Shown: positions 8,084 to 16,400 of the stretch, in pieces
Layout: the number at the start of each line of letters is the position of its first letter
Numbering within the stretch: the first letter of the stretch is position 1
Program-made: the position numbers and the translations under genes
The notes under the pieces: generated by a model
Database searches by the model: none
Seen by the model: the letters and a program-made list of their open reading frames with translations, nothing else
Told to the model about the DNA's origin: nothing
NCBI RefSeq assembly: GCF_010095445.2
Contig: NZ_WFGV02000054.1
Coordinates: 1-38,820 of the forward strand
Reading direction: 5' to 3'
Source: Pseudomonas sp. TNT3
Lineage (GTDB): Bacteria; Pseudomonadota; Gammaproteobacteria; Pseudomonadales; Pseudomonadaceae
DNA length: 38,820 bases

Positions 8084-9937
8084 CTACTCCATCGCTTCAG
8101 CCACACCCTGATCCTCGCCCAGAAACCCACCGCTCTGATGGTGCCACAGCCGCGCGTAGGTGCCGTTTTTGCGCAGCAGTTCGGCGTGGGTACCTTGTTC
8201 GATGATGCGTCCGTCATCCATGACAATCAGCCGATCCATGGCCGCGATCGTTGACAACCGATGGGCGATGGCGATGACGGTCTTGCCCTGCATCATTTCA
8301 TCGAGGCTTTCCTGAATGGCCACTTCGACTTCCGAATCCAGCGCGCTGGTGGCCTCGTCCAGCAAGAGGATCGGGGCGTTCTTGAGCATCACCCGGGCGA
8401 TGGCGACGCGTTGACGCTGGCCGCCCGAGAGCTTGATGCCGCGCTCACCCACCAGGGTGTCATAGCCGGTATGGCCCTGGCGGTCGCTCAGTTGGCTGAT
8501 GAACCCATCGGCCTGGGCATTTTTCGCGGCCATGTGGATCTGCGCATCGGTCGCATCCGGACGACCATAGGCGATGTTGTCACGGATGGAGCGGTGCAGG
8601 AGGGAGGTGTCCTGAGTGACCATGCCGATGGCGCTGCGCAGGCTGTCTTGTGTCACGTGAGCGATGTTTTGACCATCGATACGAATCTCGCCGCTGTCCA
8701 CGTCGTAGAAGCGCAGCAGCAGGTTGATGAGTGTGGATTTGCCGGCGCCGGAACGGCCCACCAGGCCGATTTTTTCGCCAGGGCGGATGTTCAGGGTCAG
8801 GCCATCGAGCACCTGGCGTTCACCGTTGTAGTTGAAACCGACGTTGTCGAAGGTCACCGCGCCGCCAGCGGGCACCAGCACACCGGCGTTTGGCGCGTCC
8901 TGCACCTTGGCACCCTGGGTCAGGGTGGCCATGCCGTCCTGGACGGTGCCAATGCTCTCGAACAGCGAGGTCATTTGCCACATGATCCAGTGCGACATGC
9001 CGTTGATACGCAACGCCATGGCAGTGATGGCCGCCACGGCACCGGCGCCGACGTCGCCCTGGTGCCAGAGCCACAGGGCATAACCGCCGGCGGCCATGAT
9101 CAGTGCCACCACCAAGGCCTGGTTGACGATCTCGAACTGGCTGACCAGGCGCATCTGGCGAAAGCCGGTTTGCTTGAAGTCCTCCATCGCAGCGCGCGCG
9201 AAGTGCGCTTCTCGATTGGAATGGGAGAACAGCTTCACCGTCGTGATGTTGGTGTAGGCGTCCGAGATACGCCCGGTCATCATCGATCGGGCATTGGCCT
9301 GTTCCTGCCCGACTTTCCCCAGGCGGGGCACGAAATACACCATGGCGAGCCCGAACAGCGCGACCCACGCCACGAAGGGCAGCATCAGTTTCAGGGCGAA
9401 GCCGCCGGCCAGGGCGATGATGGCGATGAAGTACACGCCGATCCCGGGGGCGATTTCGATCAGGGTGAAGAGCACGTCGCGCACCGCCAGGGCGGTCTGC
9501 ATCACCTTGGTCGTGACCCGGCCGGAAAACTCGTCGGAAAAAAACGAAAGGCTTTGCCGCAGCATCAGGCGATGGAAGTCCCAGCGCAGCCGCAACGGCA
9601 AATTGATCGCCAATATCTGGTGCTGCACCATGGTGCGCAACGCCACCAGCCCGACGCTGGCCACCATGACGATGCCCATGCCCCACAGTACGCGACTTTC
9701 CTGCGCCGCCGCATCGCCGCCTGCCTGCCAGGTCGAGAGCAGATCCACGACTTGCCCGAGGAAGGAAAACAACCAGGCTTCGTAGATCGACACGCCGGCA
9801 CTGAGCAACGCAAACGCAAGGATATAGCCGCGTGCGCCTCGGGTGCAGGCCCACAGGAATCGCGCCAGGCCGTCGGGTGGCGGGGGTACCTCGTCAGGCG
9901 GAAAGGGGTCGAGTCTTCGTTCAAATGCCCGAAGCAT
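8084..9937 (-). CDS. ABC exporter, fused membrane and ATPase domains
   Basis: A 617-aa half-transporter expected to work as a dimer in the inner membrane. The first ~330 residues hold the type I exporter membrane domain with about six helices (YILAFALLSAGVSIYEAWLF, IVMVASVGLVALRTMV and so on). The ATPase domain has Walker A GRSGAGKS (394-401), the TQD Q-loop near 441, signature LSGGQ (503-507), Walker B ILLLDE (523-528) and H559. All catalytic elements are intact. It resembles lipid/multidrug exporters; the substrate is not deducible. I chose the ATG at 9937-9935, which has GGAGA five bases upstream, over an ATG seven codons earlier. The gene stands alone, with hairpins on both sides. Confidence 0.9.
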   Translation of the reverse strand: MLRAFERRLDPFPPDEVPPPPDGLARFLWACTRGARGYILAFALLSAGVSIYEAWLFSFLGQVVDLLSTWQAGGDAAAQESRVLWGMGIVMVASVGLVALRTMVQHQILAINLPLRLRWDFHRLMLRQSLSFFSDEFSGRVTTKVMQTALAVRDVLFTLIEIAPGIGVYFIAIIALAGGFALKLMLPFVAWVALFGLAMVYFVPRLGKVGQEQANARSMMTGRISDAYTNITTVKLFSHSNREAHFARAAMEDFKQTGFRQMRLVSQFEIVNQALVVALIMAAGGYALWLWHQGDVGAGAVAAITAMALRINGMSHWIMWQMTSLFESIGTVQDGMATLTQGAKVQDAPNAGVLVPAGGAVTFDNVGFNYNGERQVLDGLTLNIRPGEKIGLVGRSGAGKSTLINLLLRFYDVDSGEIRIDGQNIAHVTQDSLRSAIGMVTQDTSLLHRSIRDNIAYGRPDATDAQIHMAAKNAQADGFISQLSDRQGHTGYDTLVGERGIKLSGGQRQRVAIARVMLKNAPILLLDEATSALDSEVEVAIQESLDEMMQGKTVIAIAHRLSTIAAMDRLIVMDDGRIIEQGTHAELLRKNGTYARLWHHQSGGFLGEDQGVAEAME

Positions 9938-10064
9938 GGTGGTCTCCAAAACGATCAAGTTGAGGGGATTCTGCCATTGAACGGTTGCTTTGAGGATTTT
10001 GCCGGTCAGAGAAGGGCAAATCGCGAGGCTATTTTTGACCCGAAGCTAAAGAGAGCGGCAGGGG

Positions 10065-10094
10065 ATGCCGGCACCGTTTACGCGGCACCGGCAT
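10065..10094 (-). terminator. Hairpin ending the DUF3300-DUF2950 unit
   Basis: ATGCCGGTGCCG pairs with CGGTGCCGGCAT (12 bp, two G-U pairs on the minus strand) around a 6-nt loop. It starts 22 nt after the stop at 10116. There is no clear T run, so this may be a terminator or an mRNA-protecting stem. Confidence 0.5.
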
Positions 10095-10115
10095 TGCGAT
10101 GAAGATCAGACCGGG

Positions 10116-11033
10116 TTATTGCGGGTCGTCCGGAACCTCCTTCCAGCTGTCATCCGGATCAAAGCGTTTCATCGCCTGCGCGAGTTTTTCGCTGTTGGGC
10201 CCCAGGTCTTTCTCGAACACCTGGCCTTCATGGCTGATCATGAAACTCATGACGCCGGTGTCATCGTATTTCGCCGGCCAGGCAATCAGCGCAAAACCCC
10301 GGCTCATCTTGTCGCCGATCAGGTAACTGTAGACGCCACCCGGGGCCGAAGGGCCTTGGCCATCCAGGATACGAAAGCGGTAGCCATGCCAGTCTTCGCC
10401 TTCAATGATTTTGCCGAACGAGGGGCCTAACGGGCTGATCTGGTCCGTGTCGTCATCCGCCCAATACAGTCCGTCGTGCTTGCCGGGGGTGCTGACGATT
10501 TTCTGCGCGTATTCGAGCGCGCCGTCTGCGTCACGATCGACCGCGGCATATTCCATCTGGGCGTCGTGGTAGGCCAGCACCGATTGCACCGCAGCAATTT
10601 CGTTGCGACCAATGCGACGTATGCGGATTTCGGCATTGCCGGCCTTCATGTCGAAACGCCAACCGGCGGCTTCTTTTACCAAGGGTATTGGCAGCGTCCA
10701 GTGGTCATTGCCGACCGCCAGATGGGCTTTGTTGTCACCGGTTTTTTCGATCTGGTGTTGCGCCTTGTATTGCTTGATGAACGCATCCACATCTTCTCGC
10801 TGCACACCTTCGCGCGGGACGAAATTGTGCCATTCGTCCCCCAGCAACTCGGTCAGGCGGGCCTTGTCCGCGTGCTCTGTCCCCAGGGCTTCGACGAACG
10901 CTTGCGCAGCCGCTTCCGGCGTTGGAAATGCCTGCTGCGCCGCTGCAACGCACGACCACAGCAAACCGGCCGCTATCGCGATGACCGTAGGGAGCACGCC
11001 CATGCCTATTTTCACTCCAGGATAATTGTTCAC
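10116..11033 (-). CDS. Exported DUF2950 protein
   Basis: A 305-aa protein with an N-terminal hydrophobic export segment (VLPTVIAIAAGLLWSCVAAAQQ) and a DUF2950-type body: FPTPEAAAQAFVEAL near the N-terminus, WRFDMKAGNAEIRIRRIGRNE, YAQKIVSTPGKHDGLYW, and FALIAWPAKYDDTGVMSFM towards the C-terminus. The start is GTG at 11033-11031, overlapping the stop of the DUF3300 gene by four bases (GTGA), so the two are translationally coupled. DUF2950 and DUF3300 genes are commonly paired. Their function is unknown; the pair is presumably envelope-located. A hairpin follows the stop. Confidence 0.88.
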   Translation of the reverse strand: MNNYPGVKIGMGVLPTVIAIAAGLLWSCVAAAQQAFPTPEAAAQAFVEALGTEHADKARLTELLGDEWHNFVPREGVQREDVDAFIKQYKAQHQIEKTGDNKAHLAVGNDHWTLPIPLVKEAAGWRFDMKAGNAEIRIRRIGRNEIAAVQSVLAYHDAQMEYAAVDRDADGALEYAQKIVSTPGKHDGLYWADDDTDQISPLGPSFGKIIEGEDWHGYRFRILDGQGPSAPGGVYSYLIGDKMSRGFALIAWPAKYDDTGVMSFMISHEGQVFEKDLGPNSEKLAQAMKRFDPDDSWKEVPDDPQ

Positions 11034-12532
11034 CGACGGCCCCCCCGCGAACGCGCTGGCGGACTTGAAGGCCGACTGATCTGGTGACCCGATGGTCGAG
11101 AGGCCGTTTGGCGTTGGGCTGAGGCCTGACTGGCCCGACCACGATTAACTTGGGCGTTGGCCTGTGACGGCGTCCGTGCGCCGGCAAATGCATTGTTGCG
11201 GGCACTGCCCGTGCTGGCGGCCGGGCGATTGTTGTTCGCCTGGCGCGTCTGCGGGGTTCTTTCTGAACGCTGATTCGCCTGAGCGGTGCGGGGCTGCTGA
11301 TTCTCACGAGTAGTTCTGGCAGGGGTGCCCTGGCCTCGGTCCGCTGTCCTGGGTCTATCGGCACCGGCTTGCGCCCGATTGCGATCGTTGGTCTGGGCCT
11401 GGGCTTTACGCGTTTGATCCCGGGCTTCGCGGTTGCTGGTGGCTGGGCGCTCGATACCGTGCTTGTCCATGGAGTTGCGGGCATTTTCACGGGCCTGGGC
11501 ACGCTGGGCATTGTCCCCTCGGTAGGCCTCACGCTGATTCGCCCCGTTCAATTGTCGGCCGTACTGTTCGCGACTTTTGCCGTCACGATAGGGCACGCCA
11601 TTGCGATGAACCGGGTTGTGCTGCCATTTGTTCTGGTTGTTGGTGATCTGGTTGTTGCGATTGATGTTGTTGTAGCGATTAACGTCTATGTCGACGTCGT
11701 TATTGCCCCAGTCACATTCCCCCCACAAGGCACCGACGATTGCCACGCCGGTCCCGAATGCCAGCCCGGCCACCAATGCCTGACCCGGGTAATAAGCGGG
11801 AGGAGGGGGATAGTACGCGGGAGGTGAGGCCGGGTAGGCCCACGTACCGTAAGTGGTGGTCGGGTTATAGGTGGGTACGTACACCACCTGCGGATCGGCG
11901 GGCTGAATGATGATCGTGGCAGGCGCGGGCGCTGGGGCAGCTTCGGGTGCTGCGGCCTTCGGAGCCGGTGCGGGGGCAGTTGCAGGTGCCGGTGGTGCAA
12001 TGTTCTGAACCGTCACGTTCTGATATTGGTTGCTCTGCAGGTTGCCAGCGGCTTGCGCCTGGCGACGTAAACGCTGAACGCCGTCCATGAGGTCGTCAGG
12101 TTGCGCCAGGAAAGCATCACCCAGGCGTTGTACCCAGACGGGATCCTGTCCCAGCGTTGCCAGGACCTGCGGGAACGCGACCAGCGCTTGCACGCTCGGG
12201 TCCCAAGGCTGGCTCGCCACTTGTTTGACCGCATCGTCGCCCTTGGCGTCAGGGTGAGCTTTGGACCAGCTCACCGCGTCGGTGATTTCACCGGGGTAGG
12301 TGCTGGCCATCAGCACCTGTGCCAGCAACGGGTCGGGGTAAAGCGCAATGGGCGCCAGCATCTGATCCAGCTGCTCCTGGGTAAATACTGGATCTTTGGC
12401 CACTGCGGCGACGGGCGCTGGATTGGCAGCGGCGGCCGGGGCCGGGGAGGGCTCTTGCGCCGACTGGGCCAGGGAGGCAGATCCGCTCAACAACAATACA
12501 GCTGACAACGCGTACAGTACTGGAATGCGCAT
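11030..12532 (-). CDS. Exported DUF3300 protein with low-complexity tail
   Basis: This 500-aa protein starts with a signal peptide (VLYALSAVLLLSGSASLAQ). Residues ~45-170 carry the DUF3300 core (FTQEQLDQMLAPIALYPDPLLAQVLMASTYP, VSWSKAHPDAKGD, SVQALVAFPQVLATLGQDPVW). A Pro/Ala linker follows, then VVYVPTYNPTTTYG and a Tyr/Pro-rich patch, one hydrophobic glycine-rich segment (ALVAGLAFGTGVAIVGALWG), an Asn-rich stretch, and a C-terminal tail of ~200 residues rich in Arg, Gln, Asn and Ala. The tail is very basic and probably disordered, so it may bind nucleic acid, peptidoglycan or acidic polymer; that is inference. The first gene of a two-gene coupled unit with DUF2950; the function is unknown. 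Confidence 0.88.
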   Translation of the reverse strand: MRIPVLYALSAVLLLSGSASLAQSAQEPSPAPAAAANPAPVAAVAKDPVFTQEQLDQMLAPIALYPDPLLAQVLMASTYPGEITDAVSWSKAHPDAKGDDAVKQVASQPWDPSVQALVAFPQVLATLGQDPVWVQRLGDAFLAQPDDLMDGVQRLRRQAQAAGNLQSNQYQNVTVQNIAPPAPATAPAPAPKAAAPEAAPAPAPATIIIQPADPQVVYVPTYNPTTTYGTWAYPASPPAYYPPPPAYYPGQALVAGLAFGTGVAIVGALWGECDWGNNDVDIDVNRYNNINRNNQITNNQNKWQHNPVHRNGVPYRDGKSREQYGRQLNGANQREAYRGDNAQRAQARENARNSMDKHGIERPATSNREARDQTRKAQAQTNDRNRAQAGADRPRTADRGQGTPARTTRENQQPRTAQANQRSERTPQTRQANNNRPAASTGSARNNAFAGARTPSQANAQVNRGRASQASAQRQTASRPSGHQISRPSSPPARSRGGRR

Positions 12533-12872
12533 TGCACCCCCTATGAGGTCAGGCAGGCTCGAAATGAGCAGATCAATGCCCGGCAGGAGGAGACTGACTG
12601 GCTAGCCAAAGCCCTCGGTCCCGATGCCGCTTGGTAATGGTAGCAAAGCTGTGATTTTTGCCAGTTATTCGGTGCTACGTTCGTCTGGAGTTATCAAGCT
12701 TCGACGAAGCCTGGGAGCGCCGGCAGCCCGTACGTCATCGCAAGTTCCAACGCCGGCTACAAGGGCTATAACTATCAGAACAAACGCCGGGTCAACCGGA
12801 ATAGGCCTTCCACAGGCAGCGCCCGAGCAGACGCCCCCGGCCTGATCGGCACCCGCGGTGCGGAGTGATGTG
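12533..12872. other. Divergent promoter region, no recognised gene
   Basis: These 340 bp separate the DUF3300 gene from the lytic transglycosylase and must hold both promoters. A perfect 13-base palindrome (GCTTCG-A-CGAAGC, 12698-12710) is present. An open frame without a good start runs from 12644 to 12868 with Pseudomonas-like codon use, and its predicted peptide is rich in Gly, Tyr and Asn. I could not place it in a family. Confidence 0.4.
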
Positions 12873-13679
12873 ATGAGTTCCAGAGCATGGCGATGCGCTC
12901 GCAAGCGCCTTCTTGGTTGCATCGGACTGACCTTGCTGGTCGCTCCACTGTGCGCCAGCGCCATGTTCAAGTGCCAGGCCAAAGACGGAACCATCAGCTA
13001 CACCAGCCAGGCCATCGCCAGCGCCCGCTGCACGCGAGTGAACGGCATGCCGGGCGTCGGTGCAGGTGCCAAAGCAAAGGCACTGCCACGGGTTGTGCGG
13101 AACGACGACCCCGGTGCGGTGCGGATTCGGGTGTTCACATTCATGCACAAGGGGGTTCGCCAATACGTGAGCCGGCGCCCTGTCGGGATCTCCGCACGGG
13201 TCGACGTTCTTGAGCTGTATTACATCAAGGACTGCTATCTGTGCATGGCGCCGAAGGATTTCAAGGTCGCCTCACTGAGCCTGGACACCCAGTCCTATCG
13301 GCGCGAGATCGAAGCCGCTTCGGGTGATTATGGTGTCGACAAGGCGCTCGTCCGCGCAGTGATACATGCCGAATCGGCGTTTCGCCCCAACGCCATTTCC
13401 GTCGCTGGCGCCCAGGGGCTGATGCAGTTGATGCCCGCCACCGCCGAGCGTTTCGCGGTGAATGATCCGTTCGACGCACGACAGAATATTCGTGGCGGCG
13501 TGCGTTACCTGGCCTGGCTGCTCAAGCGCTTCAACGGTAACCAGATGCTGGCATTGGCAGGGTACAACGCTGGCGAAGCCACGGTGGTCGAGTACAACGG
13601 GGTGCCTCCCTATGACGAGACGCAATCCTACGTCACCCGGGTGCAGTCCTTGACCGAACGCTACCGCAACCATCGCTAG
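12873..13679 (+). CDS. Secreted lytic transglycosylase (SLT domain)
   Basis: This 268-aa enzyme should cleave peptidoglycan glycan strands in the periplasm, forming 1,6-anhydro-muramoyl ends. A signal peptide (LLGCIGLTLLVAPLCASA) is followed by a short DUF4124-like segment (MFKCQAKDGTISYTSQ). The SLT domain spans about 148-260: catalytic E167 in IHAESAFRPNAIS, then GAQGLMQLMPATAERF, NIRGGVRYLAWLL and LALAGYNAGE. A CYLC pair (121-124) may form a disulfide. The ATG at 12873 has GGAG seven bases upstream; a GTG at 12858 would add five codons. It is divergent from the DUF3300-DUF2950 unit, so a shared envelope role is possible. Confidence 0.9.
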   Translation: MSSRAWRCARKRLLGCIGLTLLVAPLCASAMFKCQAKDGTISYTSQAIASARCTRVNGMPGVGAGAKAKALPRVVRNDDPGAVRIRVFTFMHKGVRQYVSRRPVGISARVDVLELYYIKDCYLCMAPKDFKVASLSLDTQSYRREIEAASGDYGVDKALVRAVIHAESAFRPNAISVAGAQGLMQLMPATAERFAVNDPFDARQNIRGGVRYLAWLLKRFNGNQMLALAGYNAGEATVVEYNGVPPYDETQSYVTRVQSLTERYRNHR

Positions 13680-13746
13680 TTCAAGCCCGTCTCGCCAACG
13701 TTTGACTGCATAAACCAGGCGTCTTATTGAGGCGTGTGAACTTCAA

Positions 13747-14151
13747 TCAAAACCCTTCGGCGTATTGTTCGTCGCTGACCTGTTCCATCCAGTCGACCAC
13801 CTTGCCGTCCAGTACTTCGGCGATGGCGATATGCGTCATGGCAGTGGTGGCGGTTGCGCCATGCCAGTGTTTGACATTCGGTGGAATCCACACCGTGTCG
13901 CCCGGTTTGATGGAGCGAACCGGTTGCCCCAGTGCTTGCACCAGCCCGGATCCCGCCGTGACGATCAAGGTTTGCCCTAACGGGTGCGTGTGCCAGGCCG
14001 TGCGGGCGCCAGGTTCAAAGGTCACGGTGGCGCCACTGACCCGCGCCTCTTCCGTTCCCTTGAACGGCGCGTCGACACGCACAGTGCCGGTAAAGTAATC
14101 AGCGGGCCCAACGGCAGAGGGCTGCGATCCATTGGGATGAACGATGAGCAT
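13747..14151 (-). CDS. Cupin, (R)-mandelonitrile-lyase-like
   Basis: A 134-aa single-cupin protein. HTHPLGQTLIVTAG forms motif 1 and PPNVKHWHGAT motif 2. H54, H56, Q60 and H95 correspond by position to the metal ligands of the bacterial manganese cupin hydroxynitrile lyases. Those enzymes cleave or make cyanohydrins in vitro; the physiological substrate of most relatives is unknown. The C-terminus, VVDWMEQVSDEQY, is also family-typical. AGAAGGAGA lies six bases before the ATG. Only about 20 bp upstream begins a beheaded LysR gene in the opposite direction, so the original promoter region seems to have been lost. Confidence 0.86.
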   Translation of the reverse strand: MLIVHPNGSQPSAVGPADYFTGTVRVDAPFKGTEEARVSGATVTFEPGARTAWHTHPLGQTLIVTAGSGLVQALGQPVRSIKPGDTVWIPPNVKHWHGATATTAMTHIAIAEVLDGKVVDWMEQVSDEQYAEGF

Positions 14152-14171
14152 GGATTTTTCTCCTTCTGCTC

Positions 14172-14741
14172 ATTCGGCCCGTGCTCAAAGACTTCCTTCC
14201 CAAATACCCCGACATCTCGGTGGAAGTCTGCTGCGATTACAGCTTCGTCGACATCGCCGCACAGGGCTTTGATGCCGGGGTCAGGTTGGGCGAGGACGTG
14301 GCGGACGGCATGATCGCCACGCGTATCGGGCCGGATATGCGCATGTCGGTGGTTGGATCCCCTGACTACTTCGCCAACCGCGAATTAACCAAGACGCCTC
14401 GGGCGCTGACCGATCACTTGTGCAATAACCTGCGCTTGCCTACCAACGGCGGTCTGTATGCCTGGGAATTCGCCAAGGATGGCGAGCGTCTCAAGGTCCG
14501 TGTGTCAGGCCAGGTGACCTACAACGGCGTTTATCAGCTGTTGGCAGCAGCGCTGGATGGTTTCGGGTTGAGCTATGTCCCCCATGACGTGGTCGCGCCT
14601 CACCTCGGTTCCGGGCGCCTGATACAGGTGCTGGAAGACTGGTCGCCATGGTTTTCCGGTTTCCACCTCTATTATCCGAGTCGACGTCAGTCGTCACCTG
14701 CGTTTGCGTTGCTGGTGGATGCGTTGCGTTACAAGCAATAG
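14172..14741 (+). pseudogene. LysR regulator remnant lacking the DNA-binding domain
   Basis: About 186 codons encode only the effector-binding half of a LysR regulator: LKDFLPKYPDISVEV, DIAAQGFDAGVRLGE, MIATRIGPDMRMSVVGSPDYF, VYQLLAAALDGFGLSYVPHDVV and the C-terminal YYPSRRQSSPAFALLVDALRY. The helix-turn-helix and linker (roughly 110 codons) are missing. The family-like frame begins abruptly about 20 bp from the cupin start codon. A deletion that fused the middle of the gene to the cupin leader explains this best. It cannot bind DNA as a normal LysR protein. A short product from the GTG at 14181 is possible but unlikely to be functional. Confidence 0.82.
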
Positions 14742-14744
14742 ACG

Positions 14745-15005
14745 TTATTTGATCTGGGTACCCGGCACGAAAAATTTACCGGGATCATCGGCCTCCTTCA
14801 GATCAATCAAGGCGCGGCAGACACAATGCGAGAATTGTTTTTGCAAGGTGTCGGGGTCTTTCCAGGCTATTTGCGAAGCTTGCAGCTGTTGGTTTTCCGG
14901 CGATTTATAGCAGGCACAGTTATCAAGCCGGGTGATGCCGTCGTTGTTGCTCTGGCAAGCCGTGGTCAGCAAAGAGATCGCGATGAGCAATACAAGGCGT
15001 TTCAT
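14745..15005 (-). CDS. Small lipoprotein with two CxC motifs
   Basis: This 86-aa protein starts MKRLVLLIAISLLTTACQS, a lipoprotein signal with lipobox LTTA-C, so it is probably lipid-anchored in the envelope. The mature part contains two CxC pairs (DNCACYKS and SHCVCRAL), which could form disulfides or bind metal. GGAGGGGAG precedes the ATG at 15005; an in-frame extension to 15074 is not needed. I do not recognise the family. It ends a few bases from the LysR remnant on the opposite strand. Function unknown. Confidence 0.8.
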   Translation of the reverse strand: MKRLVLLIAISLLTTACQSNNDGITRLDNCACYKSPENQQLQASQIAWKDPDTLQKQFSHCVCRALIDLKEADDPGKFFVPGTQIK

Positions 15006-15132
15006 TGACTCCCCTCCGAGACGGGCGTGAAAAGCTGACAAAGCGAGGCGCGATCTGCTGAACAAGCCTGGCAATAGAAGGAAGCTTAGCTGTCATTTTC
15101 CGTCGTTCAATTCATGGTTGCTTTGGGTCCTT

Positions 15133-15948
15133 TCAAGACTCTCTGCCCAGTGATTGCTCGTAGGCGCGGGTCATGACTTCCCAGGTCCTGGGGTCGGCGG
15201 GAATCAGGTGCTCGATGCGCAATGAGGTCACGGTGATGTCCTGCGGCATGCCGAACGTCGTGAAGGTGGACAGGAAGTTCAGCTCGCCCTGAGTGGAGGT
15301 GATTCGGGTCAGCATCAGCGGGGGGAGTTCGCTGGTCATGAGGGGAGGGCTGGCTGGGGCGGGTAGACTTTCCAGGATGCTGGCCAGCCCAGGGTTGACC
15401 AACGCCTCACGGGAAGCGCGCTGCCAGGCGACGGTTCTGATTTCTTCGGCGTTGATCAGATGATCTCCCAAGCCTCCAGGCTGCAGCAAGGTGACGAGGA
15501 GGTTAAGTCCCTCTGTCGCGTCGACCGGCAGTCCCACCAACCCGAACAGCACAGCGGTACTGGCGTTGGCGGCCAGGACTTCCCAGTGGCTGCCCAGCAC
15601 AATCGCCGGCGCGGGATTATTCGCGTGAAGCACGTGAGTGATCGCCCCTCTGACCGCGTCCATCGAGGGGGAGGTGAGTGCCGTCGCCTCGTAGCGAGGG
15701 GCGTAACCCGATGCCAGGAACACGCTGTTGCACTGATCCAGGGGGGCGTCCAGACCCGTCAGCAAATTGTGCAACGTGCCGGGGCTCGGTTTGGCGCGGC
15801 CCGTTTCTATGCAACTCAAATGGCGTTGGGAAATCCCGGTGATCAGGGCGAGGTCGAGCTGGCTCAACCGGGCCTGTTGGCGTAGCTGGCGCAGTTGCGC
15901 GCCGGCGGTTGTCGGGGGTGTCGTGCGGGGAAAGGGGCGAGTGCTCAT
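15133..15948 (-). CDS. XRE-family regulator with MmyB-like ligand domain
   Basis: A regulator of about 271 aa. An N-terminal XRE helix-turn-helix (AGAQLRQLRQQARLSQLDLALITGISQRHLSCIETGRAKPS) is followed by the MmyB-like domain, recognisable by FLASGYAPRYEATAL, NNPAPAIVLGSHWEVLAANAS, the LLVTLLQPGGLGDHLIN region, LTRITSTQGELNFLSTFTTFGMPQDITV and LRIEHLIPAD. The domain is thought to bind a small hydrophobic ligand. I prefer the ATG at 15948; the ATG at 15984 lies inside the perfect palindrome at 15983-15999, which is more likely its operator. Relatives often control a neighbouring dehydrogenase, but here the divergent neighbour is a small membrane protein. Confidence 0.88.
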   Translation of the reverse strand: MSTRPFPRTTPPTTAGAQLRQLRQQARLSQLDLALITGISQRHLSCIETGRAKPSPGTLHNLLTGLDAPLDQCNSVFLASGYAPRYEATALTSPSMDAVRGAITHVLHANNPAPAIVLGSHWEVLAANASTAVLFGLVGLPVDATEGLNLLVTLLQPGGLGDHLINAEEIRTVAWQRASREALVNPGLASILESLPAPASPPLMTSELPPLMLTRITSTQGELNFLSTFTTFGMPQDITVTSLRIEHLIPADPRTWEVMTRAYEQSLGRES

Positions 15949-15982
15949 GGGTTGACTCTGGCAGTGCGGGTTGTAGGCGTCC

Positions 15983-15999
15983 ATGACCTGTCAGGTCAT
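15983..15999. promoter_or_regulatory. Perfect palindrome, probable XRE/MmyB-like operator
   Basis: ATGACCTG-T-CAGGTCAT is a perfect 8+1+8 palindrome. It lies between the XRE/MmyB-like regulator and the divergent membrane-protein gene, 35 bp before the first start and 67 bp before the second. Its symmetry and position suggest autoregulation and control of the neighbour. Confidence 0.65.
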
Positions 16000-16066
16000 T
16001 GAGGTCGGGGCGACGATAGCACTAACTTGCTCGTGCCAATCACCCCGCTTGTTTGCAAAGGACGCC

Positions 16067-16393
16067 ATGAAAAGACCTTATCTCGCGCTCGTCACCTTGC
16101 TGCTGTTTTCCCTCTACACGGCATGGACGCTCTGGCTCGCCGAGCAATCGCTCATTGAGTTCGGCCTTGCGCTCATGTCGAGCCCGGACACCGCGCAGGT
16201 CGTCATCGATCTCTATGTGCTCGCCTGCTTGGCCTGCGTCTGGATGTACCGGGACGCCCGTTCGAAAGGAAGATCGCTCGCCTCGGTGCTGCCTTACTTC
16301 CTGCTGACGGCGATCTTCGTGTCAATCGGCCCGTTGCTCTACATCGTGATCAATGGATTGCCGCGCCAGCCTCGGCCGGCGGGCAACCCGTGA
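16067..16393 (+). CDS. Small membrane protein, DUF2834-like
   Basis: A 108-aa protein with three hydrophobic segments: YLALVTLLLFSLYTAWTLWLA, VVIDLYVLACLACVWMYRDA, and the segment around PYFLLTAIFVSIGPLLYIVING. The DLYV...WMYRDAR...G pattern is typical of DUF2834 inner-membrane proteins of unknown function, as I remember them. AAAGGA precedes the ATG at 16067; a longer in-frame extension to 15983 would run through the palindrome and lacks a ribosome-binding site. It is divergent from the XRE/MmyB-like regulator and probably its target. Confidence 0.75.
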   Translation: MKRPYLALVTLLLFSLYTAWTLWLAEQSLIEFGLALMSSPDTAQVVIDLYVLACLACVWMYRDARSKGRSLASVLPYFLLTAIFVSIGPLLYIVINGLPRQPRPAGNP

Positions 16394-16400
16394 TGCGATG

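Noticed and set aside
8261..10102. 613-codon plus-strand frame opposite the ABC exporter
   Set aside because: The opposite strand has every ABC motif; this frame has no domain and is antisense to it.
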